Shown here: piece by piece, positions 34,851 through 45,841 of the stretch
Position numbering within the stretch: the first letter of the stretch is position 1
Layout: every line of letters starts with the position of its first letter
Notes under the pieces: generated by a model
What the model was told of the DNA's origin: nothing
Seen by the model: the letters and a program-made list of their open reading frames with translations, nothing else
The model's database searches: none
Source of the DNA: Gnetum montanum
Taxonomy: Eukaryota; Streptophyta; Gnetopsida; Gnetales; Gnetaceae
Assembly (NCBI GenBank): GCA_015680685.1
Contig: MNCI01007639.1
Coordinates: forward strand, 78,881 to 142,880
Length of the DNA: 64,000 nt
Reading direction: 5' to 3'
Position numbers and translations under genes: made by a program

Positions 34851-36049
34851 CCTGCGTAATGCACGATACCAGGTGGATTCTGGAAGTAGGTTGTGAGATG
34901 ACGGGCCACGAATAGAGTGTTGTAGGCATGATAACAGTTAAACCTAGGCATCTCCTAGATCTAGCTCAAGCGCCTCAAACCTTTAGCACTCTATTCGCAG
35001 TCTTGCACCCGCACAGTTTCAACAACATCGTCTATCAAAAATGTCAAGATGCCCTACGTCGACCCAACCAGTAGCATCTCTAAAATAGTAGCAGCTACAT
35101 CACCTGGTAGATGCGACCAGACAATTACGCTATAATTACGAAGCAAAAACTATAAAAACTCCCACGTGCCCCTTCGGAACCACACCATCTCCTTCTTTAT
35201 ACAAGCATGAGGAGGAGGAACATTGGCCGTGGGAACATGTACGCAGCATAGAACGCCCACGATGTCCAAAATGATTAGGACAGGCTTTAGCATAATTTTG
35301 TAAAAGAAAAAAAATGCATTACTATTAGACAAACCATTTAGACATAAAAATTCACCACGCGACATTAGCGTTCTCCTGATTCCTAGAAAATTACAGATTT
35401 CACTGGAAATGCATGGCTAGAATCGCCCAAACCCTTGCAATAGCTCAAGGTCTGTCTCTGACAACGGAAATGAAAAACACACTGCGTATTATTCTAGCAT
35501 AACATGCAACTATTACAGTAGAAAAGGAAAAGAAAGCAGAACCCTGATTATGTTACCCACAAGTACAATACCTAGACTTCTCGATTACACACTATGTTTG
35601 CTCAGTATTACTCAACGTTACCTAAACCCTTGTAACAATACAAGGTCCATCTCCAACAGCGAAGGCAAAGGTAATATCGCAAACCACAATAGCTTAGTCC
35701 GCATAAATAGATATTAACGCCCGACGTAACATGCACATTCAAAAAAAAATATACAACTACGACGCTGCAACAAACATAACAATAGTGCAAGAGGATGAAA
35801 GGCAACTTATCGGTTGAGTGAAGTAACTTCCCGAGCCTCAACTCTGGCCTACGAAGCCTGCTGCAAACTCTCTTGCACTTTGTCAATCCTTGCCAGTTTA
35901 GCATTCTTCCCTTCGACCTTTGGCGCCATAGTTGCGATTGAACAACTTTTCGCAAAATCGTCTGTTCACGCCTTGCTTCCGCTCCCTTTCTGCTATAGCT
36001 AGATTCAAATTCATGATATCTATGGCCTGTTCTGAGTGTGAACCAGTAG

Positions 36050-36057
36050 TTTATAAA
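36050..36057 (-). promoter_or_regulatory. Candidate TATA for the antisense gene
   Basis: TTTATAAA lies about 120 bases upstream (on the minus strand) of ATG 35929. The motif is palindromic and common in AT-rich DNA, so this is only a candidate. Confidence 0.25.
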
Positions 36058-36405
36058 CAAAACATTTGAAGTTAACTAATTTTTCTGCCCAATTGATGCG
36101 AAACTTTCCTGAAACGCCAGTGTCAGCATGACATGAAATGCAAAGATCGGGGCATTAATTTCATAGATATCATGTGAATTACGGTCTGAAATGACCCTAA
36201 ACTAACGCATAGCTTATCACCTCATAATCCGATCACATTAACTACAGTTTGTACAAAAATTCAAATCCAACTATTTCAACATGCTAGACATGCCATGTTA
36301 CATCTTTCATCTTACTCCACAGAAGTTACATGCTAGCATCTAGGAATCCTAGCTTGCCATCTTCTCACAGATTGTACATTGGCAGTTTTGCAAAGCAATT
36401 TGTAA

Positions 36406-37442
36406 ATGGACGCAGCTTTATTCGCACCCCTAGCCTTGATAGGCCCATATGAGAAAACCATTAGACAGCTTAATCACATGCTAATAGGAACAGACCCTTC
36501 CCTTTGTGATGCAATCATAGCAACATCGAAAATATTCCCAGACTGGCCAGAACATCTTACCCAAACTCTAGACCTAGAAGCTGGTGATGTGACCAAGGAC
36601 CCTCTCAGAGAGATCCCTGTGGTTACGCACAAAGGTGAAAATAAAACTCTTAGGGTTAGTTCCCTCCTGGACTAATGGACGCAGAGTGACATAACACAAG
36701 TGCTCCAAAATAACGCTGCTGTATTTGCATCGTCATATGAAGACATGTCGGGATTAAACCCGAGATTAATACAGCATAACATAAATTTAGACCCACGCAT
36801 CAAAGCAATTAGACAAAAGGCACGAAAGATTAAGCCAGAAATTGTGCTAGCAGTGCGTAATGAAATCACCAAGCTATATCAAGCTGGCTTCATTCGCGTA
36901 GTTGATTACTCCGACTGGGTGTCCAACATTGTAGTTGTCTCTAAGAAAACAGGAGGCATACGCATCTGCATAGACTTCTTGGATCTGAACAAAGCCACGG
37001 TTAAGAACAACTTCCCATTAGTGAGTATCGACCAACTGATCGATACAACAGCTAGTCACGCGCTTCTATCCTTTATGGACAATTTCTTAGGTTACGATGT
37101 CTTAAGCATGACTTACAACTCAACCTAAAGAAATGTGTATTCAGGGTAAAAATCAGACGCATGTTGGGGTTTGTGGTATCAGAGACTGGTATCCAAGTCG
37201 ACCCCGGCAAGGTCAAAGCCATCGTTGATTTAACACCACCTACAAACCTCAAAGAGCTACGTGGGTTGCAGGGCAGGCTACAATTTATCAAGCGGTTCAT
37301 TTCGAAGTTAACAAATAAATTACATCCTATGCAACATCTTCTTAAGAAGGGTGTTAATTTTGAATGGACCGATGACTGCCAACATGCATTTGACAACTTG
37401 AACAAAGAGCTACAACAGTTATCAATAGTTTTCCCGCCATAA
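36406..37442 (+). pseudogene. Element G reverse transcriptase, catalytic core deleted
   Basis: The linker and N-terminal part (36406-36675) is followed by a TAA, then the RT fingers (36700-37105): FASSYEDMSGLNPRLIQHNI, AGFIRVVDYSDWVSNIV, GGIRICIDFLDLNKATVKNN, FMDNFLGYD. At 37098 the sequence jumps directly to LKHDLQLNLKKCVFRVK, which in E lies after the catalytic FMDDF block. By comparison with E, about 77 codons are missing, including both catalytic Asp residues. The thumb and connection then continue to 37442 (LGFVVSETGIQVDPGKVKAI). This deletion makes the enzyme inactive beyond repair by point changes. Confidence 0.85.
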
Positions 37443-37481
37443 AGGGATCAGCCTTTTTACATTTATCTAGTAAGCTTAGAC

Positions 37482-38290
37482 ATGTCTATAGCTTTGTTAC
37501 TTTGCCAAAAAAGGAACGACGAGTTAGAAGCCCCTATCTATTATCTGATTCATGCTTTATTTGCGTACGAAACAAAGTATAATGAAGTGAAGCGTAACTG
37601 TTTGGCATTGGTTTTTGCACTCAAGAAATGTAGACACTATCTTTTCCATAGCCAGATCAACATAATTTGTAAAAGCAATATTCTGTGAGCCATCTCAAAC
37701 AACTTGTATGAGAGTAGTAAGATAGCTCGCTGGAAGGCTATCATAGCCAAATTCAACTTGCATTATGTTCGTCAATCGTCCACTAAAGGTCAAGCTATAG
37801 CTGACCAGCTAGCAACATCGCCTACTAACGATCAAGCTACAATAGAGCCAGAATTTCCGGATGAGCATGTACATAGTTTAAGCCCTGTATCAACAGGCCT
37901 TGAAGAGACATTATACTTTGATGGAGCTTCGACTACCAAAGGAGGTAGTGCCGTTGTTGTCATTACACTCTCCCCTAAGCATGTACATCCACTGGCTTAC
38001 CACCTAGCCTTCCCTTGTATGAACAATGTGACAGAGTATGATGGGCTTCTCAAGGGATTGTTGACAGCCAGGGAACTCCACGTTCAACACTTGGCATCAT
38101 CAATCAAATCACAGGGGTCTACACCTGCAAAGCTATGCATCTACAGCCCTACTGTCATATGGCTAAAGATCTCCTGAAACAATTCGCGACAACCGATGTC
38201 CAACACATACCGCGTAGTGAAAACGTCGTAGCCGATGCAATGGCCACACTGGCATTAAATGTGCCACCACACTTGTTTGCCACTTGGCCT
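37482..38290 (+). pseudogene. Element G RNase H plus archaeal-type second RNase H
   Basis: First RNase H: IALLLCQKRNDELEAPIYYL and YNEVKRNCLALVFALKKCRHYL (37590-37655); its third Asp region reads ICKSN in place of HTDH. After a linker ending ATSPTND, a second domain begins at about 37910: LYFDGASTTKGGSAVVVIT, then CMNNVTEYDGLLKGLLTARE (38017-38076), then in another frame SENVVADAMATLAL (38217-38258). This D..E..D pattern is the archaeal-type RNase H that marks Tat-lineage elements. The segment expected to carry its third acidic residue is damaged by a frameshift near 38140. Not functional. Confidence 0.8.
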
Positions 38291-39588
38291 GCTTTAATGA
38301 TAGAATGTACAGACCCTGTCATTCAAGTAGTGCAAATCTCTTCGTTAAACACACGAGGAACACCGGAATGGTACAAAAACATTAAGACTTACCTTCTACA
38401 TGGCGAACCACCGCACGAGCTAACACATGCACAAAAAGATGTAGTGCGCAAGCGTGCCAGGCAATACGTCATCATCGGAGACAGTACTCTCTGTAAATGC
38501 TCATTTGATGGGGTATTGCTAACTTGCGTTAATAATGATCAAGCACAACGAATAGTTAGCAAAGTCTACGAGGAGCTGTGTGGAGGACACGTAGCCCCAC
38601 GAGCCATGGCTGCTAAAATCAGACACCTAGGGTACTATTGGCCGTATATGGAAAAATATTACCTTACCAAGGTCAAGACATGTGACACGTGCCAACGTTA
38701 CGCAAACTTAATACACATGTCACCAACCGAGTTACACACCACATAGATTACTTGGCCATTCCAACGATGGGGACTAGATATCGTAGGTCCCATCGCACCT
38801 AAATCTTCCATAGGACATAGCTTCATCATCACCGCCACTAAGTATTTCACAAAATGGGTTGAGGCTATCCCTCTACGAAAAATTACATCTCAATAGGTTT
38901 GTCATTTCATCTTAGACAATATAGTAACCATATTTGGACTCCCTATGACTATTGTGACTGACAACGGGCCACAATTTAGTAGTACAGAAACCAAATCTTT
39001 TTGCGATAATCTTAGTATCAAGCAATTTTTTTCTTCAACCTATTACCCACAAACAAATGGTCAAGCAGAACCAACAAACAAGGTAATTATCAATTTGCTC
39101 AAGAAGATGCTCAACAACAACAAAAAACGATGGCATGAAAAAATCCTCTACGTGCTGTAGAACGACTACAGACAAGACACCTTACAGCCTAGTCTATGGA
39201 TCCGAAGCAGTGTTGCCCTTGAAATTGTAGGTTCCCTCATTGTGGATGGTCCTCTCCACTGTTAAATGAGACTCAACACAACGAGTCTAGAATCGTGGAT
39301 TTGGACTCAATGGAGGAGAAACGCATCCAAACGTTTGACACCATCGAAAGATATCAGAACAAACAGAGACAGAAGCATCAGCATAATCCGCATCAACGAC
39401 CAATCAAGAAAGGAGACCTAGTTCTCAAGGCCATTCGTGAACCAGTAGGCAAATTCTCTGCAAACTGGGAAGGCCCTTTCTTGGTCATCGGCACATACGG
39501 CAACGGAGCATTCAAGTTAGCAGATATCAACGGCAATGAGCACCCGAACCCAGTGAATCATCTGTATTTGAAGCGGTACCACATCTAA
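38291..39588 (+). pseudogene. Element G integrase
   Basis: A long open stretch (to 38746) gives the zinc finger (CGGHVAPRAMAAKIRHLGYY and CDTCQRY, 38575-38705), then a TAG. The catalytic core follows: GLDIVGPIAP (38771-38800), VTDNGPQFSS (38954-38983) and NGQAEPTNK (39056-39082), so D, D and E are all kept. The C-terminal domain (39295-39588) has KKGDLVLKAI, then WEGPFLVIGTYGNGAFKLAD, and ends LKRYHI, the usual Tat polyprotein end. There is no chromodomain. At least three stops and one frameshift (near 39160-39290) interrupt it. Confidence 0.85.
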
Positions 39589-39626
39589 GCATCGACTTAG
39601 CTTAAAGGCAAGGTAACAAACATCTT

Positions 39627-39980
39627 CTACGATGTAAAACTGGCAAAGTTATACATGTTCGCTATGACGTAAAACTAGCATTTCTCGCATGCGTCCGTCA
39701 AGATGCTAAACTGGCAAAGTTTCCAACCATCTGCCATGATGTGAAACTGGCAAGGTAAGCACACGTCTACTAAGATGCTAAACCAGCACAGATTTGTCCC
39801 TGGGTCATGATATAAAACTGACACCCACAGCATAGTCTGCTAAGACCATAAACTAGCTCTTCCACCGTCCGCTACGACATAAAACTAGCAGGTTTCAGTC
39901 TGCCCAGACGTTAAACCAGGACCACGGCCTGCTAAGGCTTAAAACCAGCAACAACAGTCAACCAGGACTCAAAACTGGAA
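39627..39980 (+). repeat. Degenerate 30-38 base tandem array, about 11 units
   Basis: Each unit has the core GATGTAAAACTGGCA or a variant (GATGCTAAACTGGCA, GACGTAAAACTAGCA), often preceded by CTGCTA. Spacing varies because the segment after the core is not conserved. Variable tandem arrays between pol and the 3' LTR are known from Tat-lineage elements. Confidence 0.75.
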
Positions 39981-40216
39981 TCCATCAACAGAAAATCCAT
40001 AAAGCAAGCGAGCGTGATCACTCTTGCACTGCATCCCTACCAGATGGAACGAGTAAGGCGTTGGAACAAATGCAACACCGCTACCCCACTGGTATCCTAC
40101 TGATTCCTCAGACACGCCGAAAGGCATACTACTGACCCCTCGAAAATGTTGCTACGATAGCCGCTCTATAGTTGTAGCTCCTGGGATCAGCTTCTCTGCT
40201 TGGGGCCCCAAAGAAA

Positions 40217-40543
40217 CTATGGCCACCCATAGTCTTGACGGCCTCCATCCATCGCCGTTACCAGACTTTGGTTTAGCAAATTCATTTGACTGGTTCTTTG
40301 CCCAGTCATTTGAACAAGATGAATCTGGCTGTTGATGGCAGCTTCATGAACCGCAGCATCAACATTGGGACCCTGGCTCCTTGTTACGGGCCTTGTTTCA
40401 TGGCCTGCGCTCTCCTTTTCCCTTCGGACAGTGCTTGTTTTAACAGCCTCCCTAACGATTAGGACGATTGATTTTGGCTCTTTGTTCTCTATTATGTTTT
40501 GCAGGTTACTTGTTATGACAACGTTAATCGAGAATGCATTCAT
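40217..40543 (-). other. Possible second antisense ORF in element G 3' region
   Basis: A 108-codon open frame with a hydrophilic composition unlike a random shadow (VRREKESAGHETRPVTRSQG, SQMNLLNQSLVTAMDG). The position, between integrase and 3' LTR on the minus strand, is where antisense ORFs of other Tat elements lie. There is no recognisable domain and no second copy here to test conservation, so it may be chance. Confidence 0.3.
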
Positions 40544-41165
40544 TAGAAGGTGAGGTGTCGCAGTGTCCTGAAGTGGTTGCTCAGACTAGCCTAGCTACTC
40601 GGGGGTGCAAACCCTACCTCTCCCCCCATCAGATACTTTACTTCGCTTCCTCCTTCCCTTATCCTTACGACTCCCTTTACCCTCTTCTTCATTTGTACAG
40701 GGTGTGAACATCTAGTCAAGTCTTTTGCATCATCATGTCCATGGACTAGCGTAACGTAATTCGCCTGGTGGAATGTAATTAAAAAAAAGGGGCAAATCTT
40801 GGAAAAATGGATGAAAAACAACTCATCCAGGCCACGCAGGCGTAATACAACTCGTCCATGTAAGCCCTTCATTTACAGTATGCTGGCGTAACCTCTCGCA
40901 AATACATTCGCGGAGCACATAATGACTTGTTCCCAAAATTTTGATGTTTACATGCTTGAGTCTTTCCCAAACCTCCGTCTTCTCACTTCTGTAAAATCTC
41001 TCCTATGCTTTCTTCCCTCCCCTGCCTTTGCACTTCCAGGTTTGACAGAGCGACATTTGAGCAATCTCTGACGCACGCTATTGGTGCCTTTACCTCTCTA
41101 GTGTTTCATATTCTTTGTCGACATCTTTTGAGCAAGACCTCTAAACATAAACAAAGAGGGGTCAT

Positions 41166-42741
41166 TGAAACACCATGAAAATTTTGAGGACTCAACGGTT
41201 CAGCAAAATCTAGTGATTCAGGCAAGGAGTCGCGACAAGGCGTGGCACAGCAAGTTCCCCTTTCGGTTAAAGGTCTATCCTGCCATGCTGCATAGCACGG
41301 CACAAATAAATTTCAGAAGACAAAACAAGACGATGGGTGCACAGTGGCAAGCCTCCAACTTTGCAAGTTTTCTATGTTTCAAAAATCTTAACTTTTGGCG
41401 TATTACGCCACATTATGCAACATGGCGTAAAGTCGCATGACACAGCGTAATGCCAGAAGGCAGTCCACCGCAACATCAAAGATGGCAAATATTCAAGACT
41501 ACGACAACCCAACAAAAATCTTTAGGTTTAGGCAACAATCTGCAGCATGCTGCGCATTTCAACAAGTTTTCTTTCTTAGTTAAGGGGGCCTAAAACGCTA
41601 CGTTATGTAGCGTGGCGTAATAAACCCTGGAAGGATTGATCAGAAACAGAGGAAACATGCTGACAACACTTCAATTTTTTTTAGGTTCACTATTTTACAC
41701 TAAATTATGCTATGAAGCGTAATCTAGCATGATGCAACGTAATCTAGCATGATACAACGCAATCTAGAATGATGTAGCGTAATCTAGCATAACGCAGTGT
41801 AATACAAGCAATGATGGAGATAGCACAATTCAAATATCAGCAGTTCACACACTACAATACGCTTTTTAGCGTATTGCAGCATAATCTAAGAACATTTTGT
41901 CGCCAAAACTCCAAACAAGAGTGGTTTACGATGCATTACACTTCAGAGCGTAATACAGCGTAGCATCGCAAGCTTCAAAAACAAACACATCAAGTCAACG
42001 GCATCTTGTAGATTCAGGACACGCATCATCTAAATCGTGTTTTTCTCCTAACCCTAACCTTATAAATGCTCCAGTTAACAAAGATCAAGGGGTTGGCAAA
42101 AACTTTCCTAGATTGACAATTTTTTTTACGGGAGTGATTTTCTTTCATCGGCAATCGTTAGCAACTCTTGGCAAAGATTGACAAGAGAGCAAAAGAGGAT
42201 CAGCAATTGTAAGAACCTCGAAGGTGATTGACAAGAACCTTTGATCAAAAACAGCCGGTTAACAGATATTCTGCTTCGGGTCTAACTTCCTTGAGCCCAG
42301 ATTGGCTAGAACAAGGTAGATCAACCTTTGCTTGTTTCATCTTTAAATAGCTTTCTTACTGTTGGCATATGCTTTGCCTAAACCGAAGCCCACCTGTAAT
42401 CATTGACTTCGACATATTTTGTTCATAAGTTAAAAACCATATTTTGGGGTTACACTCCTTATAAATCTGATCTCCAGTGTCTTACCTATACGCATTTTAC
42501 ATCATTTTCGATTACCTTCGAGCTTAACGATATTATATCTCCGCATAAAAATTGTCACTCTGCCATCTAATCGTCACAAAGGTTTTACTGATTAAGTAAG
42601 TCCCTGTCTGATCAACAAGACCATTCAGGGCACCTCGAATTCATTTTCCCCCAGCATGGTCTTCACACGGATCTAGGGTTGGAACTGTGTACATGGACTT
42701 TCGTTCAGTATTTCCAACGATCGACGTTTTTTGTCGTTACA
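41166..42741 (+). repeat. Element G 3' LTR
   Basis: A 1576-bp LTR, TGAAACACCA to TGTCGTTACA, followed by TSD ACAAG. It is one base different in length from the 5' LTR. Differences from the 5' copy are mostly transitions. Confidence 0.94.
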
Positions 42742-42746
42742 ACAAG

Positions 42747-43740
42747 TCCATGGGGGACTTTTGCATACAAGAAGATGCCCTTTGGCCTGTGCAATGTGCC
42801 TGCTATGTTCCAACCCCTTGTCCTAAGCATCTTCCAGCAACAAATCGGCAGTGGGGTAGAAGTCTTCATGGATGACTTCTCTACCTATGGGGCCACGTTC
42901 GAGCAAGCCTTAGACCATCTTGAGCAGGTTCTAAAAAGGTGTGTAGACACTAATCTACAGCTCAATTGGTAGAAAATCCATTTGATGGTCCAAGAAGGCA
43001 TTGTGTTGGGAAACCACATCTCACAAATAGGGATTTGCGTGGATCCTGAAAGATCAGGGTCATCCAAGGAATCACCCGCCAACCAAATACCGTCAAAGAT
43101 GTTTGATCATTCCTTGGACACACTGGTTACTACCGGTGCTTCATTAAGAAATTCTTGAAGATCGCCAAGCCATTGGTAGAATTTACAAAGAAGGATGCTC
43201 TATTCAGATGGACCAAGAAGTGTGAATCGACATTCCAATTGCTTAAACAGAACTTGTAGAAACTCTAGTTCTACGAGCACCTAATTGGTCCACACCCTTT
43301 CACATTATGAAGGATGAATCCAACTATGCCTTGGGAGTCATGCTTACATAGTGTGATGATCAGAAACATCCATATTATATCCACTATGTAAGCCATAGCA
43401 TTGTGGGTGCTCAGCTCAACTACACCACCACCAAAAAGGAGTTGATGGTAGTGGTGTTCTCCTTGGACAAATTCTAGCACTATGTGCTTGGATACGAAGT
43501 GTTTGTGCATACTGACCATAGTCCTATCCAATTCCTGATGAACAAACCAATGGTGAGCCCCTGCATCATCCGATGGCTGGTGATTCTTCAAGAGTTTGAT
43601 CTCACCATGGTAGACCGGAAGGGGACCGAGAATGTGGTTGCTGACCACTTGTCTCAGTTGTGATGGGATGACGCAGAAGAGGAGGAGTCCTTATTTGACC
43701 AATTTCCAAATGAACTCCTCTTCACAGGCACAGTTGATCC
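42747..43740 (+). pseudogene. Element B reverse transcriptase C-terminal part and RNase H
   Basis: Resumes the RT after G with TFAYKKMPFGLCN, then the catalytic FMDDFSTYG (42868-42894) and LEQVLKRCVDTNLQLN, followed by a TAG. The connection domain is recognisable but frameshifted (about 43000-43260). RNase H covers 43290-43660: an LG(V)ML block, then NYTTTKKELMVVVFSL, HTDHSPIQFLMNK and GTENVVADHLSQL. At least five stops or frameshifts lie in this part. The remaining Asp pair shows that the RT was catalytic before decay. Confidence 0.8.
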
Positions 43741-43744
43741 GTAA

Positions 43745-45110
43745 GTGCCCAAGGAATCCCCTTGGTTCAACCGCATCCTCACCTACCTCACCACTCAAGA
43801 GTTGCCAAAGGAGTGGAACCATCGGCAAAAACAACAATTTCTCTATAAGGCGAAGCATTTCATGGAAATCAATGGCCATCTTTACAAGGTGTGCGTAGAT
43901 GGCCTAGTTCGATGGTGTGTCCCTAATGACGATACATTGGGCATCCTCCAATATGCTCATGAGGGCCCCTGTCGGGGTCACTATGCTGGATGTCGCACCA
44001 CCATTAAGATCCTACTTGCAGGGTATTACTGGCCCACCATATTCAGGGACGCACAATGGTTCATCCACTTCTACGAACGATGCCAAAGGGACAATGGGAT
44101 GACAGCATGGTTGGAGGGACCTCAACAGTGGATCCAGCCACTGGAGCCCTTCGACATTTGGGGTATTGACTTCATGCCCATCGCACCCCCGTCAAACAGA
44201 AAGGCATATATCATCATAGCTATGGACTACTGTACAAAGTGGGCATAACCAGCAGCTGTCATTGACTGTTCTTCCAACACCGTTGTACGATTTGTCCAAC
44301 AACAAATCATTAACAGGTTTGGAGTGCCACGTGCACTCATTTCTGATAATGGGACTCCTTTCACTGGTGTCACTTTTCAAAAACTCATGCAACACTTAGG
44401 GGTCACCCATAAATTTACAACACCCTATCACCCCCAAGCCAACGGGCAGGCCGAAGTCACCAATAGGGAGATCACCAAGATCCTTACCTGAACCATTAGC
44501 AAATACAAGAGGGATTGGAGCACCAAACTTAATGATGCCCTATGGGCCTATCGCTCCACTTGGAAACTCCCTGTAGGGTACTCTCCCTATGAGTTAGTGT
44601 ATGGAAAGTTAACAACACTTCTAATTCAGGCTAAACTCTGCACACTATCCACCGCTAGTGACTTAGGCCTTGACCTCCCACTAGCACAATGCGAACGACT
44701 TATCAATTTAAGTGTGCTAGATGAGAACCAATTAGTGGCCCTGTCTTCAAATGAAATCCACAAGGCCTATAACAAAAAATGACATGATCTTAGGATTCGA
44801 AAGGTCACATTTAGATGTGGAGACAAGGTGTTGTATTGGAACCCCTCACGTGTATCCCAACCGACCAAGTTTCAAACACTATGGGAGGGACCTTACATTG
44901 TCTCCAAAACCTTTTCATCCAAGGCCTTGCTCATCCACAAACCTAAGGACTCCACCAAAACGCAATTAGTCAACCACCAACAACTGAAACCTTTCCGTGA
45001 ACTCCACTCAACCAGTGCAACTACCTCATCATCACCACAACAACCTCGCTCCATTTTTCATGTCTCCTCCTTTCGACCCAGTCGTCGAGGAGACCGTCAT
45101 CCCTGCTGAT
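43745..45110 (+). pseudogene. Element B integrase
   Basis: Open for 167 codons from 43745: linker, then AHEGPCRGHYAGCRTTIKIL and YERCQRDNG. The first Cys of the usual CxxC is Tyr, so the zinc finger is broken. The core shows GIDFMPIAP (44162-44188), ISDNGTPF (44341-44364) and NGQAEVTNRE (44442-44471); the Gly usually after GIDFM is missing. The C-terminal GPY/F module is TLWEGPYIVSK (44878-44910). The tail is rich in Ser, Thr and Gln and ends at 45108. Stops occur near 44247, 44490 and elsewhere. Confidence 0.82.
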
Positions 45111-45688
45111 CCATTCGACTACACCCCTCACTATTTTGCAATTTTTTGTTTTCACCTTTTTGTTTTTCACCATCGTTCATACGTTTGCAAACCATTTGTA
45201 CATTTTTTCTTTATTTAATTATTTTTTTGTTTCTTTGTGTGTGTTTCATTTTTTACGTAATTGCTAATATGTCATCTTATTGTCTTCAGATGTCAGGCAT
45301 GGATGGTTTTCATTACGATGGGTAATGTACACTAGCCCACCTGATTGTCTGGTTCCCACTCTTGCATGGTTGTCTTTGGACTTTACGCCTATTTTCTGTT
45401 CATAACATCGGCAGTGAGTTCACGTCATCCATCCATTCACCCACTGCATTGTTTTCCTTCTGTTGAGAACATGCAAACCCTTTACCTAAAACCATTATAA
45501 TTAATGTGTGACTTGTGTAGTTCCCAAACTCAGGGATGATCTAATGGTTTGAATTGGGTGTGACTTTAAGGGGAATGCAATATTCATTGTTGTGTCCTAT
45601 CCCCTAGGTTGCTGGTATATCCTTACAAATTTCCTACCACTCCATATCCTTCTCTCCAAGGAATCTTCTATGCAGTTTGACCTTGCAT

Positions 45689-45841
45689 GGTGTGGTCCTC
45701 ACTGAAAAAAAAACATGAGGATTCAAAGCACACCCCTTGGTTGAATGCATGCGAACACACATGGGTCTTTGCATGGTGTGGTTCCCCCAAAAAAGAAAAG
45801 GAAAAACAAACAAATCACTATGTGGAAATTCAAAGCACACC
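45689..45841 (+). repeat. Duplicated A-loop hairpin (two copies in B)
   Basis: Copy 1: GGTGTG (45689-45694) with CACACC (45729-45734), inner CCTCA (45697-45701) with TGAGG (45716-45720). Copy 2: GGTGTG (45775-45780) with CACACC (45836-45841), inner TTCC (45782-45785) with GGAA (45824-45827). Loops are A-rich. The inner stems differ but still pair. Confidence 0.6.

Larger units (their letters stand above)
32457..36057 (-). pseudogene. Antisense intron-containing gene carried by element G
   Basis: Runs opposite to the element. Seen directly: a candidate TATA (36050-36057); ATG at 35929 opening MAPKVEGKNAK; open segments with coding character at about 35110-34850 (WSHLPGDVAATILEML, then YFQNPPGIVHYAGG) and 34790-34436 (LSLTKRVIREFTFISNIQ, NLGWLDREWTLDPPL); one long single-frame exon at about 34273-33426 with four stops (FTNLFGVPSDGFPIEEKSKR, EEGMWFNWVNYFAEGL); then short acidic exons ending GDMGDSGDKGDA at 32457. 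Splice signals fit: donors GGTAAGT near 34847, CAGGTAAGC near 33425, GAGGTAAGT near 33157; acceptors TGTGACAG near 33314 and GTCAACAG near 33004; branch-like CTAAC. Tat elements are known to carry extra, sometimes antisense, ORFs, usually outside gag-pol. Function unknown; a plant-transposon-like domain is a guess. A second possible start is ATG at 34342. Confidence 0.6.
39589..41165 (+). other. Element G 3' untranslated region and polypurine tract
   Basis: Non-coding on the plus strand. It begins with a degenerate tandem array (39627-39980), then about 1.1 kb with scattered GCGTAA motifs and a possible minus-strand ORF (40217-40543). It ends with the purine tract ACAAAGAGGGG just before the LTR at 41166. 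Confidence 0.65.
26284..42741 (+). mobile_element. Element G: Tat-lineage Ty3/gypsy element nested in B RT
   Basis: A 16,458-bp element with LTRs 26284-27858 and 41166-42741 and a perfect TSD ACAAG (26279-26283, 42742-42746). Order: LTR, primer site, gag, protease, antisense gene, RT, RNase H, archaeal-type RNase H, integrase, tandem-repeat 3' region, LTR. The second RNase H is diagnostic of the Tat lineage. The RT lacks its catalytic core, so this copy could only have moved with help. The size and the antisense gene placed between protease and RT are unusual. Confidence 0.93.
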
